Positions 19,461-26,157 of a stretch of DNA of 26,157 nt are shown one piece after another. Under the pieces are notes generated by a model. That model had not been told where the DNA came from, did not search any database, and saw nothing but the letters and a program-made list of their open reading frames with translations. The stretch is from Zygnema cylindricum. Its lineage: Eukaryota; Streptophyta; Zygnematophyceae; Zygnematales; Zygnemataceae. Every line of letters starts with the position of its first letter. Position 1 is the first letter of the stretch. The position numbers and the translations under genes are program-made. Location: the NCBI GenBank assembly GCA_037447655.1, contig JBBHKE010001347.1, forward strand, positions 1 to 26,157, given 5' to 3'.

Positions 19461-20106
19461 TGTAACCGTAATAGTGGATCGAACTTAATTGTACATGGCC
19501 GTTACGAATATAAAGTTATGAATTTGGTAGACGTCCGCGAAAGAATCGCGCGATTTGGAGTTTTAATTCAAAAGATATAGCGATCGGTGTATTTAGGTGA
19601 CAGCTCGGGGTCAAACTAACAAGTAGGTATCATTAAAACGGTTTAAGGGTCAAATTAGTACCGAAATTTTGCTTGTACGTTTCATAAAGTACTAATGAAA
19701 CATTTAGTTGTTTAGTGCGTACTATGGTTTGTTTTGTACAATTTTTAGTACGAAACATCACTTTCACTTATTAGAATTTCGTAGGTAGTTTCGCGTGCAA
19801 AATTAGCGACGCACGTTCGTGCGAAGTCGTGTTTCGTTTGGCGCGCACTTTTGCACGTAAATGTTATATATTGAAACGTATCGTTTGATTGGTTGCTAAA
19901 TGCTACCTAGTTAGTAAGAGATTTCGCACGTTTTTGCATTGGTCAATCTGAGTCCTTACTGATCAATGATTGGCCCAGGTAAAACCTTTTGAACGGAGCG
20001 TTGACTATGGCCTGGCTAGTCTAGGGCGATGATGGATAAATAGTGAAGTCTAAGAGAAGAGTAAACATCTTTTCTTTTGGAAAAGTTTGTGGAAATTATG
20101 ACTGAT
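19461..20106. repeat. Tandem duplication, copy A
   Basis: It starts TGTAACCGTAATAGTGGATC and ends GGAAATTATGACTGAT. It aligns along its length with copy B, which follows without a gap and starts TGTAACAGTAATAGTGGATC. Shared blocks include GGTAGACGTCCGCGAAAGAA, GAGATTTC(G/A)CACG and GAACGGAGCGTTGACT or its close variant. Divergence is substantial, with many indels. Confidence 0.8.
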
Positions 20107-20588
20107 TGTAACAGTAATAGTGGATCGAACTTGTTATTAAAAGGATATTTAAGTGTTACGAATATTTATTTTTGAATTTGGTAGACGTCCGCGAAAGAAT
20201 CGCACGATTTGGAGTTGTATTTTAAAAGATATAGTGATTGGTGTATTTAGCGCGAGGTCAATATAACAAGTGGGTATCATTCAAGCGGGTTAAGGGTAAA
20301 AAGTAGCCGCGGAATTTCAAGCGTACCTGTATAAAGTACTTTAGTACATATGATAGTTAGTTTCGTATGATTTTTAGTACGAACGTCATAAGTTAAAATT
20401 TGAAAATTTCGATGATAGTTTCGCGTGTAAAATTTGTGATGCACGAAAGTGCGAAGTCACGTTTCAATTCGCACGCACTTTTGCACGTAAATGTTACATA
20501 GTAAAATGTGGTGTTTTATTGGTTAGAAAATGCTACGTAGTTAATGAGAGATTTCACACGCTTTTGCATTGGTTAGTCATAGTGTTTG

Positions 20589-21752
20589 TGAAATTCTATG
20601 GGCTCCATTGCCACACAGAATTCGCAGGTCCAAAGGAAGCTAATCTAGATAGTGCTGACTCCAACTTGATATAAACCCAAATGATTGACCCCTTGACAAT
20701 CAGAATCCCATTACAGCTTCACCCTTGTGAAATAAGACTTTCTGTGTGCTCAGTTCCACCACAGAATGCAAAGTTAGAATATGAGATTTGGACACATTCA
20801 CCCACTTTGAATTTCCCATAGAAATGCAGCCACCCAGGCAGGCAAAAACTCTGACCGACTACACCCCTGTATAGCGTGGACTCCCCTGAGTCGGCAGCAA
20901 CAAGAATCACTGAAATTGGTCAACTGAGTTGATAGTTATGGTTGGCCAAAGTTTGCCATTTATACAAGGTGCTCTCTGGGAGAGGCATCTACCTACCACA
21001 AATATTCTAAGTTCTAGTCCCTCTCTAAACCCTTTCTACTGAAGTACGGCGCCAATCACAGGACAGTACCGTACATAAAAGTACAGGCGCTGGAGTACTT
21101 TCTGTACGAAAATTGTACGACAAGACCATACGAGTGACAAATGTCACACCCAAACTTGTTATCTTGCGCTCCGGAGATTCTGCAATCCTCCAGCGCATTT
21201 CCATGTGTCATCCGGAGTGGCGGCGTCAGAAAACGCCAAGGCGGCCATTCCGGAATCTCGGCTAGCACCACGGCCGTCGATTAAATCTGGTATCCATTCT
21301 TACCCGTCGAAAATAAGTGCGCGGTATTTGTTTCGCCGTCGAAACAAATGCGCGGTATCAGTTTCGCGTAAACCATACTTCACTAAACTGTTTCTATGTA
21401 CTAAGGATCTTTTTGCGCCGTTAAATGAATTCGTCTACGCGTACGTATTTATATAACTATCAAACCCTATATGTCCTATCACTAGTCCTAGACTAAACGG
21501 ACAAAGCTAACGGCTACATTGACAGACCGCAGGTACCAGGATCAATTCCTGGGTCCGTCAATACTTTTAGTAAACCCATCTATTTTCTGCTAACTGTCTG
21601 CTACAAAGCTTTAGGCAGCCATGGCCCTATCACCCTACCCAGCCTTCAGTGACTACAACAAGTGTGGGGGCTTGGTAAAGGGAGTTAGAGGTAGACCGCC
21701 TCTACATTTTTCCTATTATAATACAGACCTAGAAAATACTCAAATATCAACA
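20589..21752 (-). mobile_element. Solo LTR of a related copia family
   Basis: 1164 bp, minus-strand start TGTTGATATTTGAG, end AGAATTTCA, flanked by GTTTG at 20584-20588 and 21753-21757. No internal domain follows, so it is the product of LTR-LTR recombination. It shares with the other LTRs TATTTTCTAGGTCT, TTGTTGTAGTCACT, GGCCATGGCTGCC, a TTGTATAAATGG core promoter (TATAAA at 20959-20964, minus strand) and the antisense tRNA-like block. It aligns in blocks to the element 2 LTR (CTCTCTGGGAGAG, AGTACGGCGCCAATCA, GTACTTTCTGTACG). Confidence 0.9.
21491..21560 (+). other. tRNA-like block in the solo LTR, antisense to the LTR
   Basis: The plus strand has ACTAAACGGACAAAGC (A-box-like position) and then a perfect T-arm-like hairpin CCAGG-ATCAATT-CCTGG at 21536-21552, with the B-box-type GATCAATTC. 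The hairpin stem differs in sequence from that of element 2 (CCAAG/CTTGG) yet still pairs, which points to compensatory change or independent tRNA descent. Confidence 0.45.
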
Positions 21753-21906
21753 GTTTGCTGATGAACGATTCGCCCTAGTAAAACATGTTCAAACGGAGCG
21801 TTGACTCTGGCCTGGCTAGTTCAGGGCAATAATGGATAAATAGTGAAGTCTAAGAGAAAAGTAAACATCTTTCCCTTTGGAAAAAATTGTGGATATTTTG
21901 ATTGAT

Positions 21907-23144
21907 CTTGGTCTTGAGCAATTAAAACCAAATTGGAGCGATGGCATATTTGCAGTGAAATCTCTTACAAACTAAATTGTGTTTTAGTAGTTAAAAGATA
22001 GAATTATTAAGAGTGGAGAGTAGTGGAAAACACTTTAAAAAGAACGATTAAGCTAGGAGGGCAAGAGACCAAGCTAATGTTATGTGGACAGAAGCTTCTT
22101 CTAATTTAAAGTTTATCCTTATGTGAGTGCTTTTATATGTGGATGTGGATTTTCTAATGTATGGAATATGTGGTTAAATTGAATCTAGTATTGGGTTTTT
22201 TTTGAGAGGTAGAAGATCCTGTTACATATAGTATCAAAGCTTTGGTTAGAAACAAATGAGAAGCTTACTCACCCGAAAATCGATTGTCGTGACTGGTGAG
22301 GGTGCTCTGACCTGTGTCGATGGAACAACAATGTGAAGTGGTACGGGATTGGAGGGAAACTAACAGACCACACTGCCAGCGGCCGCTGGTTAGATGTGAG
22401 GCGTGCTTAGGTCCCAAAGACTAAGGCGGGGTGGGCAGAGTAGCCACCGGTGAAACTCACTCCAATTACCTAGAGGCCTAACAAACTTGCCTTCTTGTAG
22501 CGATGATTTATGTGTAGAGGGAGGGCTTGAAGCCATGAAGGGTGAGGATGTGAGGATTAGAGAGTAAAAGATCCTAATGTTGTGCGAAATGGGAAATTTG
22601 CTCGAGGAGGAGAAGGAAAGTGGATTACTTTACTTCTTCAAGAGCAAAGGAGTCCAGAAATGACTCAAAACTTTTCAAACCCTAAATCGTTACCTTTGAT
22701 TGTTTTCAATTTTGCTGTTCAATTTGTGGTTGAATCTTACCTTTGATAGCTTTCAATTTTGCTATTGCAAAATTTGTGGGGAAATTCTTACCTTTATGTT
22801 TCCATGTTTGAGAAATTGAAGAGTTGAATTTGCACTACGTTCAATGTCTTACTGAAATCTCAGATTTTGATCTTTTTTTCAAAAGATTTGTTAGGGAGAG
22901 GAAGTCTTTGATTAGAGCAATCTGAGGACTTCAAATCTCCAGCATTTTTTTTTGGGAAATTATATTCTATCTTTCCTTTTGTTTGATTTCATTGTGTGTT
23001 AATGGCAAATTCTGCATGAAAACGTGTATGGAAAATGCTTTCAATGTATTGAAGAAACGTATTGTGAAATTGGTCAAAAGATTTAATAACCATGCAAGTG
23101 TTGTGGATGAAACAATTTATGAATTGAAGAGTGAATTGAAAGAT
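21907..23144. other. Unassigned DNA; possible remnant of an LTR element
   Basis: No gene is supported. At 22220-22240 TGTTACA is followed by TATAGTATCAAAGCTTTGG. TAGTATCAAAGC differs by two G-to-A changes from the usual plant primer site TGGTATCAGAGC, so 21907-22226 may be a worn LTR and the DNA after it its interior. No second LTR copy was found in the window. Around 22690-22800 a unit of about 48 bp (TTACCTTTGAT, then TTTCAATTTTGCT) is repeated about twice. A short chimeric frame ends in the rRNA relic and is listed separately. Confidence 0.35.
22690..22800. repeat. Imperfect tandem repeat, unit about 48 bp
   Basis: TTACCTTTGATTGTTTTCAA and TTACCTTTGATAGCTTTCAA start two successive units, each continuing TTTTGCT and AATTTGTGG, and a third start TTACCTTTATG follows. 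AT-rich and non-coding. Confidence 0.65.
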
Positions 23145-23156
23145 GTTAAAAGATAA
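23016..23156 (+). CDS. Short chimeric open frame running into the rRNA relic (doubtful)
   Basis: ATG at 23016 (or 23028) opens a 42-46 residue frame, MKTCMENAFNVLKKRIVKLV and so on, ending ELKSELKDVKR. The last residues and the TAA at 23154-23156 are supplied by 25S rRNA sequence. It is rich in Lys, Leu and Val with coiled-coil-like spacing, but it is short, in AT-rich DNA, and has no recognisable domain. It could be the tail of a decayed exon interrupted by the rDNA insertion, or chance. I do not claim it is expressed. Confidence 0.12.
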   Translation: MKTCMENAFNVLKKRIVKLVKRFNNHASVVDETIYELKSELKDVKR

Positions 23157-23368
23157 CGCAGGTGTCCTAAGATGAGCTCAACGAGAACATAAATCTCGTG
23201 TGGAACAAAAGGGTAAAAGCTCATTTGATTTTGATTTTCAGTACGAATACAAAAAGTGAAAGCAGGGCCTATCGATCCTTTAGTTTTTGGGAATTTCAAG
23301 CTAGAGGTGTCAGAAAAGTTACCACAAAGATAACTGGCTTGTGGGAGCCAAGCGTTCATAGCGACGTT

Positions 23369-23405
<37 letters not shown>

Positions 23406-23472
23406 ATGAATCAGACTTCACCAAGTGTTCGATTGTTCACCCACCAATAGGGAACGTGAGCTGGGTTTAGAT

Positions 23473-23503
<31 letters not shown>

Positions 23504-23870
23504 ATGAACTGGTGTCGCAATAGTAATTCAACTTAGTACAAGAGAAACCGTTGATTCACATAATTGGTAATTGCGCTTGGCTGAAAAGCTAGTGGCACGA
23601 AGCTACCATGTGTAGGATTATGACTGAACGCCTCTAAGTGAGAATCCATGCTAGAAGCGACACTTCTTACCTCCCCGGATGTTACCCGACTAAAAATAGA
23701 GCCGCCTCGTGCGTCTCCAAGAGCATACGTCGAGACTTTGTCTTAACTAATTCCCAATGTTTGGGGAGATAAATCCTTTGCAGACGACTTAAATCGGAAC
23801 GAGGTATTGTAAGTAGCAGTGTAGCCTTGCTGCTACGATCTACTGAGATTCAGCCTTTTGTTCCAAAGAT
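23145..23870 (+). pseudogene. 3' part of 25S rRNA gene (relic)
   Basis: The sequence starts abruptly at GTTAAAAGATAACGCAGGTG and follows the 3' end of plant 25S rRNA to CTGAGATTCAGCC and slightly beyond. Recognisable blocks include CCTAAGATGAGCTCAACGAG, AAGCGTTCATAGCGACGTTG, GGGAACGTGAGCTGGGTTTA and GACTGAACGCCTCTAAGTG. Near-invariant functional sites are altered: the peptidyl-transferase segment normally ACAGGGATAACTGG reads ACAAAGATAACTGG, and the sarcin-ricin loop normally AGTACGAGAGGAACC reads AGTACAAGAGAAACC. Many changes are G-to-A or C-to-T, fitting decay of methylated, silenced DNA. The 5' four-fifths of the gene is absent. Not a working rRNA gene. Confidence 0.93.
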
Positions 23871-23889
23871 TTGTTCCGTTTCGGAACAA
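23871..23889 (+). terminator. Hairpin directly after the 25S 3' end
   Basis: TTGTTCCG-TTT-CGGAACAA forms a perfect 8-bp stem with a 3-base loop, about 10 bases past the last rRNA-like sequence. In active rDNA a hairpin in the 3' external spacer can serve RNase III-type processing or termination. The stem is intact although the adjacent rRNA is mutated. The role is inferred. Confidence 0.4.
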
Positions 23890-24159
23890 CCCCCACCCTC
23901 CTCTATCCACCCCCTCCCTCCCCTATTTCACACCACTTATCCCATACCTCACTCTCTAGCGGGGGAGAAACTCAATGGTTTGGCGGCGGTAAAGATCTCA
24001 TTTGAGAGATTCAAAGTCGAGGCCAAGGAAGGGATGAGACGACATACTTCACGCAAATGTGGAAGGGGGCATTGAGGTCGCCTCAAAAAAGTCCACCTTT
24101 TCGCACATTGGGGATCACCACCCCCGCCGCAGGCGGAGGGGCCATGCCCGTAACAAACG

Positions 24160-25775
24160 AAATGGCCAAGTACCAGGACTCGCGCACGCGCCCTTTCCAA
24201 GACCTCGAAATTTGGCTAAGTATCGGAATCCGTGTACGCGCCGTTTGAAACACCTCCAAATTTGGCTAAGTACCAGAATCTGTGTACGCGCCGTTGCCAA
24301 GAAACCCTCAAAATTTGGCAAAGTGTTGAAATCCGTGTACGCGCTGTTTGAAACACCTTAAAATTTGGCTAAGTACTGGAACCCGTGTACGCGTCGTTTG
24401 AAACACCTCCAAATTTGGCTGAGGGTTGAAACTCGTGTACGCGCCGTTTGAAAAACCTCCAAATTTGGCTAAGTACCGGAATTCGGGTACGCGCCGTTGC
24501 AAAGAACCCCTCGAAATTTGGCAAAGTGTTGAAATCCGTGTACGCGCCGTTTGAAACACCCCGAAATTTGGCTAAGTACCGAAACCCGTGTACGCGCCGT
24601 TTGAAACACCTCCAAATTTGGCTGAGCGTTGAAACCTGTGTACGCGCAGTTTAAAACACCTCCAAATTTGGCTAAGTACCGAAACCTATGAATTTCGATA
24701 TTGGGGCTTAAAACACCCGAACCCGTGAAATACGAATTTGGGCTTCATACCCTAACCTGTGAATTAGGATATTGGGGCTTATAAAACCGGAACCCGTGAA
24801 ATACGATATTTGGGCTTAGTACCCAAACCCGTGAATTCCGATATTGGGGCTTATAAAACCCGAACCCGTGAAACTTGGATTTGGGCTTAATACCCAAACC
24901 CGTGAATTTTGATATTGGGGCTTATAAAATCCGAACCCGTGAAATTCGTAAATTTGGCCAAGTGTTGAAACCCGTGAATGCGCCGTTTGAAACACCTCCA
25001 AATTTGGCTAAGTGTTGAAACCCGTGTACGCGCCGTTGGCAGTAACCCCTCGAAATTTGGCCAAGTGTTGAAACCCGTGTACACGCCGTTTGAAACACCT
25101 CCAAATTTGGCTAAGTGTTGAATCCCGTGTACGCGCCGTTGCCAAGAACCCCTCGAAATTTGTCCAAGTGTAGAAACCCGTGTACGCGCTGTTTAAAACA
25201 CCTCCAAATTTGGCTAAGTGTTGAAACCTGTGTACGCGTCGTTGCCAAGAACCCCTCGAAAGTTGGCTAAGTGTTGGAACCCGTGTACGCGCCGTTTAAA
25301 ACACCTCGAAATTTGGCTAAGTACCGGAATCAGTGTACGCGCCGTTTGAAATACCTCAAATTTTGGCCTAGTGTTAGAATCCGTGTACACGCCGTTTGAA
25401 ACACCTCAAAATTTTGCTAAGTATTGGAATCCGTGTACGCGATGTTTGGAACCCCTCGAAATTTGGCTAAGTACCGGAATCCGTGTACGCGCCGTTGCCA
25501 AGAACTCGAAATTTGGCTAAGTACCGGAATCCGTGTAATCGCCGTTTGAAACGCCTCGAAATTTGTCTAAGTACCGGAACTCGTGTACGCGCCGTATGAA
25601 ACACCTTGAAATTTGGCTAAGTACCGGAATCCGTGTACACGCCGTTGCTAAGAACCCGAAATTTGGCTAAGTGTTGGAACTTGTGTACGCGCCGTTTAAA
25701 ACACCTCGAAATTTGTCTAAGTACCGTAATTCGTATACGCGCCGTTTGAAACACCTCGAAATTTGGCTAAGTGTT
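24160..25775 (+). repeat. Intergenic-spacer-like tandem array, unit 50-53 bp, about 26 copies
   Basis: Units contain CCGTGTACGCGCCGTT, then one of two modules (TGAAACACCTC or GCCAAGAACCCCTC), then GAAATTTGGCTAAGT, then one of two modules (ACCGGAAT or GTTGAAAC). The array lies about 290 bp downstream of the 25S 3' end, where plant rDNA spacers carry subrepeats, so it is best read as a retained spacer fragment. It is interrupted at 24687-24945 by another repeat. Repeated open frames on both strands (RRVHGFQHLAKF and similar) are by-products of the array. Confidence 0.9.
24687..24945 (+). repeat. Embedded dimeric repeat, unit about 70 bp, about 3.5 copies
   Basis: Two half-units alternate: ACCCGTGAATTCCGATATTG continuing GGGCTTATAAAACCCG, and ACCCGTGAAATACGATATTT continuing GGGCTTAGTACCC. 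They share CCCGTG and TTGGGCTTA with the surrounding 50-bp units, suggesting derivation from them and separate amplification. Confidence 0.8.
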
Positions 25776-25870
25776 CTATCTTTTTTTTGACGTGTTAATT
25801 TGCGGTTCAACGCACATTTGACCTTTTGCATAAGATGTGGGAGGAAGGGAGAAGGAAAAAAAAAAGTGAT

Positions 25871-25955
25871 GGAAAGCGTTTTCCCCAAGCTTGGAAAGCG
25901 TTTGCCCCAAGCGAGGAAAGAGTGTGTTTCAAGGATTGAAGGTGTTTGCCCCAAA
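25871..25955 (+). repeat. 22-bp direct repeat, two clear copies and a worn third
   Basis: GGAAAGCGTTTTCCCCAAGC at 25871 and GGAAAGCGTTTGCCCCAAGC at 25893, followed by GGAAAGAGTG and GTTTGCCCCAAAG. It lies in the DNA between the spacer array and the next LTR; no gene is present there. Confidence 0.75.
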
Positions 25956-26031
25956 GTCTCTTTCGGGATCTCGGCCCCCTTCTCCGTTATAAAGTTGCAC
26001 CCCCCGCCATCACTTTTCCATCTTTAGGCTC

Positions 26032-26157
26032 TGTTAAATTTGTGTATTTTCTAGGTCTGAATTTATTCTGTGTGTTTGTCATATGGTCTTGTCTAAGTCA
26101 TCCATACTTGTCGTAGTCACTGGAAGACAGAGATAGCCATGGCTGCCCCCATAGTCA
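26032..26157 (+). mobile_element. Start of a further copia-family LTR, cut by the window end
   Basis: It begins TGTTAAATTTGTG and carries TATTTTCTAGGTCT, CTTGTCGTAGTCACTGG and GCCATGGCTGCC in the order and spacing seen in element 1 and the solo LTR. It could be a solo LTR or the 5' end of a full element on the + strand. The expected target duplication would be GGCTC (26027-26031) on this side. Confidence 0.85.

Larger units (their letters stand above)
20107..21906. repeat. Tandem duplication, copy B, split by a solo LTR
   Basis: The left part is 20107-20588 and the right part 21758-21906 (ACGGAGCGTTGACT, TGGCCTGGCTAGT, AATGGATAAATAGTGAAG). Without the solo LTR and one target copy the unit is about 630 bp, close to the 646 bp of copy A. 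No coding frame is shared between the copies. Confidence 0.78.

Noticed and set aside
19141-19580. 101-residue minus and 114-residue plus frames over the same DNA
   Set aside because: No recognisable motif; the plus frame runs into the duplicated unit but is not kept in copy B.
24059-25104. Several repeated frames such as RRVHGFQHLAKF on the minus strand
   Set aside because: They arise from the 50-53-bp tandem units, whose lengths are not steadily multiples of three, and there is no independent sign of coding.
24160-25775. CRISPR array
   Set aside because: The repeats are contiguous, with no unique spacers, and the setting is eukaryotic.

Overview
The window looks like transposon-rich, gene-poor nuclear DNA of a streptophyte (land plant or close green relative). 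The evidence is a decayed 3' part of a plant-type 25S rRNA gene followed by an intergenic-spacer-like tandem array, plus Ty1/copia elements whose gag-pol domain order (Gag, protease, integrase, RT, RNase H) is of the plant type. No intact host protein gene could be supported. The lineage below streptophyte level is not resolved from sequence alone.

Layout. 1-440 is a degenerate AT-rich minisatellite. 441-1760 is low-complexity and unassigned DNA with purine/GA tracts. 1763-2262 is a 500-bp MITE-like element with terminal inverted repeats and TA flanks. 2265-5713 has no gene I can support but holds a perfect 28-bp palindrome. 5719-18498 is a complete but dead copia element on the + strand (element 1, 5-bp target duplication TTTAA). 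Its 3' LTR is split at 11311/17740 by a second, opposite-strand copia element (element 2, 11312-17739, 5-bp target duplication GAGCG). 18504-19460 is unassigned AT-rich DNA. 19461-20106 and 20107-21906 are a tandem duplication of about 0.64 kb whose second copy is split by a related solo LTR (20589-21752, target duplication GTTTG). 21907-23144 is unassigned, with a weak primer-site-like motif. 23145-23870 is the 25S rRNA relic. 24160-25775 is a roughly 26-unit, 50-53-bp modular array with an embedded 70-bp repeat. 26032 to the window end is the start of another LTR of the same superfamily.

How the parts work together. Both copia elements have LTRs of about 1 kb, the same polypurine tract (AAAATAAGGGGAG) and the same primer site directly after the LTR, GGTTATGGGCCCA. 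That site is not complementary to a tRNA 3' end. It matches the anticodon stem-loop of initiator tRNA-Met, the half-tRNA priming mode known from Drosophila copia. In both elements the Gag reading frame opens in the last bases of the LTR and runs through the primer site, so the primer site is itself coding and its ATG pairs with the primer's CAU anticodon. This is the most unusual system in the window. Both elements are defective: element 2 has about a dozen nonsense codons in pol, and element 1 has nonsense codons and frameshifts. Their LTRs also carry a tRNA-like block on the antisense strand and, in element 1, an ACGTGGC cluster upstream of a TATA box.
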